Assembly: GCA_022393335.1 (NCBI GenBank)
Contig: JAJEKB010021102.1
Coordinates: 378,840 to 442,839, forward strand
Length of the DNA: 64,000 nt
Source of the DNA: Macrotrachela quadricornifera
Lineage: Eukaryota > Rotifera > Eurotatoria > Philodinida > Philodinidae
Direction of reading: 5' to 3'
Part shown: positions 23,701-34,691 of the stretch, in pieces
Layout: each line of letters starts with the position of its first letter
Position numbering within the stretch: the stretch's first letter is position 1
Notes under the pieces: generated by a model
The model's database searches: none
The model's input: only the letters and a program-made list of their open reading frames with translations
Told to the model about the DNA's origin: nothing
Program-made: the position numbers and the translations under genes

Positions 23701-24259
23701 ATAAGAGTCAGAAGCTCAGAACAATATAGATTTTATATTATAATACCTTTTGGTACATAATGATGATACAAACCTCTGAGATAGTATTTAACTATCGAAT
23801 TTGTTGTCAGAAAGATCAAAAGAGATAATTATTGCAATTATTTTATATTCATGTCTAATAAATATATATGTCAAGAGTAGAACACAAAAAATTCGTTTTT
23901 AGTGTGATTTATTCATTATATTATTTACATATAAAAATTATTTTGATATAGTTACACTAAGAATAATCTATCTCTCAATTTATGATACATTTTTGGGACT
24001 TCAATAAGTTGATTAAGTAGAATCAAATGTGACTATTAAGAGAGACATATGATTAAATGAAAATTCATTTGATCTCATTTTGTACAACACAATTCAGTCA
24101 TTCATTATTTATTAAAACAAACTTCTTCATTAAACCATCGCAATATATTCATTAGCATCAACTTTGATGTTACATTGTTTAATTTTATATAACGATGACA
24201 TTTCAACAAAAATACAGCAGCAAATAATTGATGTTATGATTATAAGATATTTTTTGTTC
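20775..24259. other. Intergenic, about 3.5 kb
   Basis: No gene is recognised. A degenerate tandem repeat lies at 22480-22590. A perfect short hairpin (aaacgcgtaaaaacgcgttt) is at 22038-22057. Sequence 23190-23640 is extremely AT-rich. Confidence 0.4.
22480..22590. repeat. Degenerate tandem repeat, inverted relative of the 4170-4335 array
   Basis: Units of about 48 bp read atagcccttgaggatctaag followed by gatactcccat. The reverse complement of the array at 4170-4335 has the same core (ttgaggacctaagggtaccc). Two or three units are visible. Confidence 0.5.
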
Positions 24260-25278
24260 TTAATTTTGTATATTGTTTTCTAATACTCTTTTCTCAATTA
24301 TAGTCCGTCGCATTGGTGTAATTTGATTCGATTTTGGCCGACAAAATAGTCGATCTTGTGCTGCTCGACGAAAACGGCTCGATGAAATCAAAAACATGTA
24401 AAAAACTCCCTAAAAAAATAAATCAAGAAAAATATTTATTTAATTATCTAGCAAAAAATGAATAAACGTACACTAAAGTGAATAAAAGTTACTAGCGTGA
24501 GAATTGCTTGTATAGAATTTTCAGTGGCTAATTGATTTGAATCTTTACTAATTCCAGATGTGATTATATCATAAGCATACTTAATACTAATTGGTACCAT
24601 ACAAGTAACAAGAATTATCACTTGAATTAAAGTCATTTTTACCAATTGACGATCACCTTGTTGTTCAACAAGAACTCTTGTTCGATGAATGTTACGATAA
24701 GTCAAATAACCAAATACAATCAATATTAAACTTGGTATAGAACAGACAAGACCAAGAAGATATATTGGGACATAAATGCCATAGATACTGCTGGTGTTCA
24801 CACATGTCTTGGTAATCGGTGAAATATTATAGAACAATAATGGAGGAATTGCATGAAGACACCAGACAATGGCTACGATCAATACAATTCGATGAGCCCA
24901 TTTAATACTACTCAAATGACGAAGTTTAACACTTCGTGATGTCACTAAAAATTGATCGATTGAAGCTAAACATAAACAACTAACTGAAACTAAATTACAA
25001 TAACTAATTGCATATTGTCGAATTTTACACCAACTAATTGATGAACGAGTTAAATCAATACCAAAACCTACACTAACAATACGAGAAATAAGAGTAATTG
25101 TTATATGAGCAATGTTGGCAATTGATTCAACGAGAAAATAAAATGTACAAGGAGTTTGACGATACATACGAACACTTGTAAATACCAAAACATTCATTCC
25201 ATTTCCTATAACACCAGCCACAACAATAAATATACCAGCATCAATTGTCAACTGTTGACTTACATATGCCAATGACAT
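24260..25278 (-). CDS. Rhodopsin-like (family A) G-protein-coupled receptor, 318 aa
   Basis: Two exons: 25278-24472 (269 codons) and 24409-24260 (49 codons plus stop), with a 62-bp gtacgt...ttttag intron in phase 0. Seven hydrophobic segments are visible, near residues 12-35, 45-67, 84-108, 130-150, 172-195, 218-238 and 252-275. The TM3 Cys (SWCKIRQY) and an extracellular-loop-2 Cys (KTCVNTSS) can form the usual disulfide. TM1 has the GNGMNVLVF motif with its conserved Asn. The DRY position reads IDQ, and the NPxxY motif is weak; the second exon supplies the end of TM7 and a basic tail (FLISSSRFRRAAQ). Rotifers have many such short-loop receptors resembling peptide (FMRFamide-type) receptors. 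The ligand is unknown. It is likely functional at the plasma membrane. Confidence 0.85.
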
Positions 25279-26524
25279 GTTAATTATTTATACTATAAAC
25301 GATATTGTACAAAATTATTGTTAGATAGAGTTAAACTTTATGTGGAAAATAATTAAAATGCGTTGTTAGATAAAATAAGTTAGCAGTAATAATTAAAATT
25401 TCACACTGAATTTACATAGAGAAAATATTATTTGACATGTTCGTGATAAACATTTCTTTTTTTTTCTACTTTCCAACAATTATTTTTGTCTTCATCAAAT
25501 ATCAACTTTTTCTACCATCAGTAAGATATAGAGAGTATTTACCATAATAAATAACTTTCTCAGAAAAGATATGATGTTGTAATATGTTTACTCATACGGT
25601 TAATATTTTGAAACAATTAACATTATAAAACATTATTATACTTTCCAAAAGTACCACCAATTGACGATCTTGCTCTACTCTTTTCAGATTCTTGTTTTTC
25701 TTTACTTTAAGACAAGATTCTTTTTGACAGAAAAGTAAAAAGAATCTTGTCTGATTAATCAGAAATAAAAGAGTCTGACAAGAATCATAAGATATTCAAG
25801 ATATATTTAACATTCAGAGAAGAATCTTTTTTTTCTTTGGAAAGAATCTCGTCTATAGAGAAAAGAAAAAGATTCTTCTCAATTTTTCAAGATGAACAGC
25901 ACGTGGTATCTTCTTTGTATGGTCATATATAAAAAAACGATGTCTGAACGTTATTTAGTCATTAATAATTCAATAACTAGTGCAACATCACTTCGAATAT
26001 GTACTTTTTCTAGAATGTTCAACTCGTTATCAAACAACATGTAACCGCTCTATTTCAATAAAAGACCTTTTCAATATGACAAGATTCAAGCAAGAATCTG
26101 GAAAGAAAGTGACAAGATCGTCGTTTGGTGTATTTTTCATTATTCTTCGCTACTTTTTGTGTTTCTAATATATTGCACCTTATTTTCTTATAATATGCTT
26201 ATTGAAATTTTCTTTCTATATGAAAAGATAGAGAAAGCCAAGCTCTATTTTTCTATGCTATTTGATCACTTTTTAACTACTAACATAATAATAAAATTTC
26301 AATAAGAACTGTCTTTGTATAACACATAATTTTTAGGTTTTCATCAATGTGTATTTTATTTTTCGGTTTTTTTTCTCATTTTTCCTATTCACTTTACCTT
26401 CTTCTTTTTTCTTCTCATCCTTTCTAATGCCTAGCTCTCTATATATACTGTACACATAGTTTATAATAGCCAGTAGTAGTAGTAGAGTAAAAGGAAAGAA
26501 ATAGGAAACAGGTTCAACAAATTT
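25279..26524. other. Intergenic with inverted agaatctt words and a fold-back fragment
   Basis: 25720-25765 forms a hairpin (gacaagattctttttgaca...aagaatcttgtc). Related agaatct/agattct words continue to about 26115. About 26170-26285 matches one arm of the fold-back at 47914-48654 (shared blocks cttattttnttata and ctatttttctatgctatttgatcact), so it is a fragment of that family. No gene is seen. Confidence 0.45.
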
Positions 26525-26719
26525 TTATTTCATTAAATGTTCAAAATAATCTCCGCCATTGTCAACAAACAATTGCATTCGTTGCATCCATTTATCGAAC
26601 GTTTTCTTATACTCTTTTCTATTCAAAGAATACATGAATGCGGTTACAACATCATGCAATGATTCAGCATTGTTTTGATCATCTATATTTGGTTTGATTA
26701 ACCCTTTGCTGCCGAGCAT
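26525..26719 (-). pseudogene. mariner-type transposase C-terminal fragment
   Basis: The last about 40 residues (SLNRKEYKKTFDKWMQRMQLF then VDNGGDYFE) match the conserved mariner C-terminal tail, where a W-x-K/R-R...C/V-x-x-x-G-D-Y-F-E pattern ends the protein. The D,D34D catalytic core and the N-terminal helix-turn-helix domains are absent, so only a scrap remains. The apparent start at 26719 is not a true start. Confidence 0.7.
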
Positions 26720-27039
26720 GGTATATATACGAAATCAGTCAGAAGTGAATGGAAATACTTTACAGAGTAATTTCCAACATGACATAATGGGTTTTTTCCT
26801 CCTATTATCATACATTCTTTATTAGGGTTCTTCCTAAACATTTAAATGCGTGTGTTTATATACTCCTTTCAGTCTTCACTTTTGTTCTTTCTTTCCTATT
26901 ATCTTTATTCTTGCATATACATCTTGACCAGCGTTATACAAATAGATCGAAGTTAAATATATAGAAGAGCGTCATTTTCTTCATATCACATTTGGAATTC
27001 ATCGAGCATGACAAAAAAAACAATTTATCTGAAGAAATC
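26720..27039. other. Short intergenic between two transposon remnants
   Basis: No signature seen. It may contain the terminal region of either remnant. Confidence 0.35.
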
Positions 27040-27830
27040 TCAGAAAACCTAGATGCTTCGAATTCAGATACCGAAACCTGTAGTTATTCTGATGAAAAAC
27101 AAGAAAAGGGGACAATTTCTCAACTGGAAACCTGGAAAATTTGTTCCTAAATCACTCTATGTCAATAATGAAAATGCAGAAATGGCAAGTGGTTTGGAGT
27201 TAGGAGACGATCCGATTGATTATTTTGATTTATTTTTAAATCAGAAAATTATGGAATACATTGTCAGAGAAACTAATAGGTATTAACAACAAATCATCAA
27301 GCACAATAGTATACAACATGCTAATGGGTACAGTGCAGAAAAATAGAATTAGAGATTATTGGTCAGTAGATCCGGTCATTATAATGCCAATATTTAGAGA
27401 ATTATTTTCACGAGATAGATACTATTCAGTAATGTGGATGCTTCATTTTGTCAGTGATAATGAAAATAATCTAGGAAAACTATATAAAGTACTATCAATT
27501 ATTCGTCATATACGAGAAATGTTTTAACAATTTTTCAAGCCTTTTCAAAAATTATGTATAGATTCTTCTTTCATATCGTCGATATGGCTTCAATCAATGC
27601 TTTTAATTTATATAAAATGCAAAATTTAAAGAATATGCAGCTGAAAGAGTTTCATCTTCATCTGATTCACCACTACTTTTATCTGCTAGGCATTTTCTAT
27701 CACTTGTACCCACAACTGCTTCAAAAATACAAGATATCAGTGTGACGAATGTGATGTTAGACTATGCATAATTGATTGTTTCAAAGCTTATCATACTCTA
27801 AAACACTTTTGATATTGATCTGTCATTGAA
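27040..27830 (+). pseudogene. piggyBac-type transposase with internal deletion
   Basis: Two overlapping frames give the N-terminal piggyBac domain: ELGDDPIDYFDLFLNQKIME then YIVRETNRY (about 27200-27290), IRDYWSVDP (about 27350), FSRDRYYSVMWMLHFVSDNE (about 27410) and LYKVLSIIRHI. Soon after CIDSS (about 27556) the sequence jumps to the C-terminal Cys-rich finger: YQCDECDVRLCIIDCFKAYH (about 27736-27795), then a stop. The DDE catalytic centre is missing and at least three frame breaks are present. It is therefore an internally deleted, dead copy keeping both protein ends. No terminal repeats or TTAA sites were securely identified. Confidence 0.85.
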
Positions 27831-28524
27831 TAAATAACTATTTTCACTTTTATAGAGAACAGTATTTTTTCAAAAAAAAATCCGGCATCCAAGGGTTGAT
27901 AAATATGAAAAATTAAATCATTTTTTCTCTAAAAGAACTTCTTTGTTGGATTCTATTTTTCTCATATAAAATAAGCACCGAAATAGATTAATACACAAAA
28001 GATTTTTTGTCAAGGTAAGATTATGAGTTATTCGTTCTTCATATAAAAAACTAATGAATATTGATTTATTCTGAAAATTTGAATTAATAACAACACTTTA
28101 TACAAAAAATTCCGCAATAAAATCTCTCAATAATATTAATCGTGACATACGAAGGAAATATCGACAAAACTTGAATTAGAAAAATCAGCATCGCATCATC
28201 AATAACACAAATTTAAAGAAAAAAAAAAGTTTTCTGAGATTGGATTTTAATTTGTTTTAGAAAATTTTCATTGCATAAAGTAATATAATTACATATTGAA
28301 AATATAAAAAGAAATTCGCATCTAATTTATTTTTCTTGGCCATAAATTTAATACAATAGAAGCACATTATGACTACGAATATGAAGCCTTTGAATAGAAT
28401 ATACGTCTGAAAGCTGCATAATGACCTATTTTCTTTCTTTTTATTCATAACAACAACACATAAAATGTCAATGACCATTTCTTTTTGTTAAACAGAATAG
28501 ACATTTGAATGGTGAAATCTCAAA
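27831..28524. other. Intergenic, AT-rich, nothing recognised
   Basis: No supported feature; only short open frames. Confidence 0.4.
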
Positions 28525-29005
28525 ATGAATATCAATCTGAAAAGCACGTCAATCACCAGAAAAAATCAGCCACAAACTTCATTTGATACGCTTGGACTAA
28601 TACGTAATAGCCCACGTCGATCTTTATCATCTGTACCATCCATCAAAAAGATCTCTCGAAAAAATCTTCAGAAATCATTGAAAATTCAAGTGAATTGATA
28701 AATCTCTAAAAAAAATATTTTCTTCTCAATGAATACTTATTTTGTATTTCTCTAAGGAATTAGCAACTATTCCCACGAGTCGTCAATATGAAATTAAATC
28801 AACAAAAGTAACAATTCATAAAAAGTTATTTGAACCGTTAAAAAATAAAACAAGTCCTATTACTACAACACGAAATGATCATCATCATCAATCACTATTC
28901 AAGGTAAAATACATAAATGAACAAATTATTTCATTATTGATTACTAATCATTCGAATGAAATGAGCTACCGAGAAAAAAAAGTTTTACAGCAAGTGAAAA
29001 AGTAG
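28525..29005 (+). CDS. Small spliced hypothetical gene, basic Ser/Lys-rich protein
   Basis: Exon 1 runs from ATG 28525 to 28689 (55 codons). A 67-bp intron (gtgaat...tctaag, 28690-28756) leads in phase 0 to exon 2 at 28757, which stays open to a stop at 29005. A second donor (aag|gtaaaa) at 28904 may end exon 2 earlier, with a further exon not found. The peptide is basic and Ser/Thr-rich (SPRRSLSSVPSIKKISRKN, then HKKLFEPLKNKTSPITTTRN), with no signal peptide or membrane helix, and looks disordered. I do not recognise a family. Support comes from codon-like composition and a matching splice phase; the donor is weak. Confidence 0.4.
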
Positions 29006-30034
29006 ACTCATCTGTTCTGAATATCACAGATTTCAAAAACGAAACCTCTTTTTATTCGCATTTTGAGTGTATTAGAAAACAGTTGCAGAAGCAGATGCTC
29101 TACTTTCTTAACAAATGTTTTGTTTTGAGTATTTGTGCTAATAATGTTTATAATACATATTAACTCTTCTTTCCGATGAAAAATTCTCAATGGTTAGTCA
29201 ATAATTACACTACTTTTTCTTCATTAGTTGAGTATCTCTAAAAAAGAATTCGTTTCACAATCGAAAACTAATATTATTCTAAATGAATAGAAATATTCAT
29301 ATCATAGTATCGAATAAATTCTTATCTAGTATAAATCAACATTTGATCCGTTATCGACCAAGGTGCAGAACTTCTTTGAAAATGGCAAAAATCTTATCCA
29401 TCCACAAACTCTGAGGGGAAGAAGGGGCACCTTTTCGACCGACAGAAGCCTAGAGAAGGTCATTTTAGGGTTATCTTCCAATAAGATTATACATGCTATT
29501 TTACTACGTCTCAGGTCAACTTTTACAATAACTTCGTAATACTAAGTGTGCAGTATAAAATCATATCAAATCCAACAGATGTGTCCTTGGCAAGATATGC
29601 AAGACACAAAAAATCCGCCTTTTAGATGATAGTGCTTTCAGTAAAAATGAAATTCTCAAGAACAGTTCAATGTTTTTTTCGAACGGCTTGCGTAGAAATA
29701 CATCAAACATCCGCCACTATAACATATATAAAAACTAACTAAATTGACGATCATTGATTCGACAGTCTCTGAGAGAATCGAACGAAACGTATGTTGAATG
29801 GCTCATATATACGTAAGGTTTCTTTTCAATTTTCAAATAAAATTGATTATGTTAGCAAACTTTGTCGTCATCTTTCAATGCAGACAATATTTATTAATTT
29901 TATTTTGCTTAAATTATATATTTATATGCAACTAGAGTGTACTACTATGCAATGAAAGCTACTATATGATCAAATATACGGATATGTGAAACAGAGACCC
30001 GTCGACCAGCTAAAAAGTCGTCTCACTCTGCCTC
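29006..30034. other. Intergenic, nothing recognised
   Basis: Contains a slightly GC-richer stretch at 29340-29480 with no coding signature. Confidence 0.35.
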
Positions 30035-30534
30035 ATGAAAAAGGTGTTTGAAGTGGCAGCTTTTTTGCAAATATTTAAAGCATCTAGTTTAAACAAATGC
30101 GGTCGTAACGACTTTATTCTAGCAGATAATACAATTTACATGATCCAACATGAAGATTGTGAAATTTTGTGTTGTATACAGAAACATATTATGATTGATG
30201 AAGACAAAAATACTCCTTTACTATCTTCGTACAGGAAGACCAGATACAGATCTTAGTTTTGCTTTATATATCTCAATATATGATTCTATTGAAGTCTGTT
30301 GAGATCTTGAAGCCCATTGTTTCCCTTTTGTCAAAGTCATATGAACTAAATTCCTGCGGGAACGTTTTATCATCCTATCTTCATCCTCGAAGAAAAAACA
30401 CGGAACCAGAATTCCTAAAAATGTTTCAGGATTGGGAACATTGGATCAGGAACAATAAGATAAAAGCCTATTTCCATAACTTTTTTGATTTCATATGTAT
30501 CGAAGGTACACTGAACTTTACAGCTCTCGTCTGA
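30035..30534 (+). pseudogene. Unrecognised broken coding-like region
   Basis: Two short frames lie close together: about 73 codons from 30035 and about 91 codons from 30259, in different frames. Content such as HEDCEILCCIQKHIMIDEDK and PRRKNTEPEFLKMFQDWEHW looks protein-like rather than random, and GC rises here. They may be one gene or transposon protein split by a frameshift near 30255. I do not recognise the family. Confidence 0.3.
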
Positions 30535-31117
30535 TTACTAACTTATATTTATCGTGGATAAACAATGAATAAGACAAGTGTATGGACTATATAAAATGTA
30601 ACTTCATGTGATATCATTGGCGAAAGCGGGAATCAAAAAAAGTTATTGTTGCAAGACTCTAAAATAAACTGATAAGATACGAGCCTATCGAGACTGTCTA
30701 TTTATCAGTCTGGAAAACAAAAGGGATTACCATTAGGGAAGAGGATACTCACTAAATCTCGCACTGCAATTCATAGATCTCTAAGCAACTGTTAATGAAG
30801 TGTTAAAAAAATAATAAAATAAGGTAGAAATTTTTATCAGTCTTTATTACATCACTATTATTCAAGTGCAATATAGCTTATATACTCTACTCATCATAAT
30901 TCATCTACTTCGAAATTTATAGAACCTTTCATCGGACAAGTCCTTGGAAACGACTGAAACTTCTATTGATGGCTCATCAAATCGAACAGATTCAGTCGAA
31001 AAACAAAATGCAAAGCAACATAAAACCCGAAAGAATTAGTATGTATTATTTAATAATTTTTTTCACATCGTACATTAAGAATCTTACATTTAGTCATAGA
31101 AAACGCATTTGTTGCCG
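30535..31117. other. Sequence before the assembly gap
   Basis: No recognised gene. The 5' part of the Thr-rich gene at 31518 may start here or lie inside the gap. Confidence 0.35.
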
Positions 31118-31517
31118 NNNNNNNNNNNNNNNNNNNNNNNNNNNNNNNNNNNNNNNNNNNNNNNNNNNNNNNNNNNNNNNNNNNNNNNNNNNNNNNNNNN
31201 NNNNNNNNNNNNNNNNNNNNNNNNNNNNNNNNNNNNNNNNNNNNNNNNNNNNNNNNNNNNNNNNNNNNNNNNNNNNNNNNNNNNNNNNNNNNNNNNNNNN
31301 NNNNNNNNNNNNNNNNNNNNNNNNNNNNNNNNNNNNNNNNNNNNNNNNNNNNNNNNNNNNNNNNNNNNNNNNNNNNNNNNNNNNNNNNNNNNNNNNNNNN
31401 NNNNNNNNNNNNNNNNNNNNNNNNNNNNNNNNNNNNNNNNNNNNNNNNNNNNNNNNNNNNNNNNNNNNNNNNNNNNNNNNNNNNNNNNNNNNNNNNNNNN
31501 NNNNNNNNNNNNNNNNN
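31118..31517. other. Assembly gap, 400 N
   Basis: Four hundred unknown bases. The right flank opens directly into an aca/aac-rich Thr/Ser repeat, so the gap very probably reflects collapse of that repeat. Any open frame crossing the gap is meaningless. Confidence 0.95.
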
Positions 31518-33243
31518 ACAACTACTACAACATCAACAAGTACGACAACATCAACAACTACTAAAACAACATCAACGACATCAACAACATCTACTAAGAC
31601 AACATCAACAACTGCTACGACATCAACAACAACATCGACAACATCAACAAAGACTACTACTACTTCAGTAACAACAAGTAAATTACTCTTCTTTTTTTTA
31701 TTTTAGTACAATCATATAGTATATTTTTGTATATTTTAGCCACTACAAGTAAGTTCTTTTAAAAATAAAATTCGAACGTTTTCTTCATTCTTTAATCAGT
31801 ATTAACTAATTTTTTAAGGTGTTAGGTTAACAAGTTTGTTGTCAACTAATACTTCAGACTGAGAACATTTGTAAATTTTTGCTTCGCTTCTCACATATTA
31901 TAATAATAGAGAAATGCACTAAATTTGGGCGATAATTTTTTACTATACTGCAGAACTTGTTTTTGTTCGAAAACTAATCACAAATTACTAATAATATTTT
32001 CGAAATAGTATATAATATAGAATGATGTGAAAAATCCTTGCAAAATCTTTATATCAAAGGTTCTTTAAATGTATTCTGTTAACTACTATAAATGAATATA
32101 TTTCGGTTTGATATAACCTTGAAAATTCAGTATGCATTTCATAAAAATTCCAAGTCAAAACTTGATTCTAAGTTTTTATTCTGTTTTTTTGCATGGTAAT
32201 TTATTTAGTTAATTGCGTTTCACCATATGTTCGTACTCCATCACAAACTTGTGTCAATATAATGATCGATTTTTACAATTGTGGTGCAGTTGGAAATATT
32301 TGTCCAGCTACTTATAGAAGTTGTTCAGCTGGCGTATGCAGTACAGCACCTAGTATTCAGTTACCTAATCCAAACTCAATCTGGTCAGCTGCTAGTGGCG
32401 GATCGGTTGATGATTCAATGTATAATGTTAATCTTCCATTCAATATTACTCTTTATAGCATAACAACAAATTATGTTACAGTAACAACAAATGGTGTAAG
32501 TGTTTCTTTCCGGTCAAAAAAGATCATTAATATATTTTAAGTTCAAAGAAATAATAAAGACTATAGCAAGTTAGTTGCTAGCATTTCGGGGTATAGAACG
32601 AATAAAAGATAATTTAAAATACACATCTTTTAGTCACTAGGAAGACAAAAGTGAGATTCGAATTTCTATTTAGAACTGAAAGCGAACTGTAAAAGTCTGA
32701 TATTGATTATTCTGAGTTTTTATTATGAAGAATTAATTGTCTTTTATAGGTTCTTTGTTTCAGTGGTTGTAGTACCACTTATACAGAAACTGCTTTACCC
32801 GCTAGTGTTTTTACCGGTGTAACAGTTCTACCATATTGGGATGATCTTTATATTACTGGAAGTACATCACAAGGAATTTACTATGGAACTGAAGGCAATA
32901 GTCCAAATCGAACACTTATATTTGAGTATTATATGAGTCATTATGGTCAACCTTCTCAATATTATCATTTTCAAGTGATTTTTTTTGAAGCTCTACCTAA
33001 TGTTGTTCAAATGAAATATTTTGATGCAACTGATGGAGGCATTACTTGTACTATTGGTGTACAACGTAAAAATAAAAAAATTATCTATGTATATATTCAT
33101 AAAATATTTTGATTGTTTTTTTAGGTTCCAATAGTGGTCCGTTTATTCAATATTCATTTGATCGAGCCAATTCTGTACGACAGAATATGACTCTCACTTT
33201 TGATACAATCCATGGATCATATACGAATACTACCAGTGGCTAA
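31518..33243 (+). CDS. Thr/Ser-rich (mucin-like) secreted protein, 5' end missing in gap
   Basis: Visible exons: 31518-31677 (Thr/Ser repeat, continuing from the gap), 31740-31748 (a 9-nt microexon), 32209-32495, 32750-33065 and 33125-33243 (stop TAA). All junctions are GT-AG and phases agree throughout. After the Thr-rich linker comes a Cys-rich segment (TPSQTCVNIMIDFYNCGAVG, then CSAGVCS). It is followed by a globular beta-rich domain with FSGCSTTYTETALPAS, LPYWDDLYITG, TLIFEYYMSHYGQPSQYYHF and FFEALPNVVQMKYFDATDGG. N-glycosylation sequons and the lack of a downstream membrane helix suggest an extracellular protein. The N-terminal signal peptide would be in or before the gap. The globular domain is not one I can name. 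The linker resembles that of the gene at 34692. Confidence 0.7.
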
Positions 33244-34691
33244 ACTATTATCAGAATAAGACAATATCTTAATCTCGCTGCGTTTTTGTTTTTCATGTGA
33301 ATTGTTTTTTTATCCAAATTATTTTATTTATTCAATTTTACATTTAACTATTTATCTAGCGTATGAGTTGAAAGGACGATGCCCTTCAGAATATGATTGA
33401 TGAGTCATAAAGAACGACTCGTATTAATTCCTTTTTCTCCTACGTTAATTTATATTAAAATTTCCAATTAAGTTGAATTCTATTTCATCTTTTGTGAGGG
33501 CGAGTGTGTTCATAAGTTACCAGATTGCTCCTGCCAGATTGAAGTTCTTTAATCGTGGATAAATGAGACATGCTCTAGAAAAAAGAACATACGAAAATGC
33601 ATAAGTTCAGTACACTCAAGTAAGACTACAATGTGCCGATTAAATGAGATATTAATCTGTTTTGTTACTGGTGTAGCATTTATTTAAAAGAAAAGCAAGT
33701 GAAGTTTTCAAAGATATTCATTGCAATACAATAATGTGAATTACTTCATATAAAGGATATTACATAAGAGTGATTTCATGTCAAATTGGTATGCCTGTTA
33801 CTATATACAACACATATAATTTTCGATTTTATTGTATTTTTATAAATTTCATATTTGATTAAAATTTAAGATTATTATTTCATATGAATTATTATTACTA
33901 GGTGGCAGAATATCCTTTCCTACCTTTGATTGAAAATAATGGAAAAAAGGGTGAAAAAGTTTCTATTTATTTTATATATTCAAATCAAACTTCATTTTCA
34001 TTATATTATATCATAATCTATATGGTACATTCAATGTTATTTACTAATGGAACCTATCAAATACATGAAATTATTAATATATATATTTTGCGTAGGTATT
34101 TACTTTTTTTCTAAACAAAGAAAAAGCGTAGGCCTATTGAAAGAAGAAATAAAAATAAACAGAAAAACTTCCAAAGAAAATAAAGATTGATAAAATAATA
34201 ACAGAATAGAATAAAATTCCTTTTTTTAGATTCAGAAGAAAAAATATATTTCAGATTGATTCTTTCAGCAATATATTCAATTAACTTTTTTTTGTCACTT
34301 ATTTTTTTTTCATTGTTCGTTAATATGATTACATATATTTAATATATTTACAAATAGAAAGTCATCAAAAAATCTATTCTATGATTATGAAGACATACAA
34401 GAAAAACATGTAAATATCTGAAGAATTCAATTACTTCTTCAGTTTTTGATCATGATATACAAAGTACGTATGACCTGTGTTAATATTAAAAAAAAACAAT
34501 TATTTTATAACAATGAAAAAAAAACATGTAGAAGTAATATTTTTCTACATATGTATTGTTATAATCATACGAATAAATTTATATCTTGTTTAAAAAGAAT
34601 AGATTCTATACTTTTAAATTTGAATGCATGCAAGAGAATACTTTATATTATAAATTTTTAGATTTCCATTTGTCAAGATAAAATAAAGAAA
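33244..34691. other. Intergenic between two mucin-like genes
   Basis: Very AT-rich, no recognised gene. Probably contains the 3' UTR of the upstream gene and the promoter of the downstream gene; no clear signals were seen. Confidence 0.4.

Noticed and set aside
30966..31706. Long open frames crossing 31118-31517
   Set aside because: They run through 400 N, so the open state is meaningless. Only the part from 31518 is supported.
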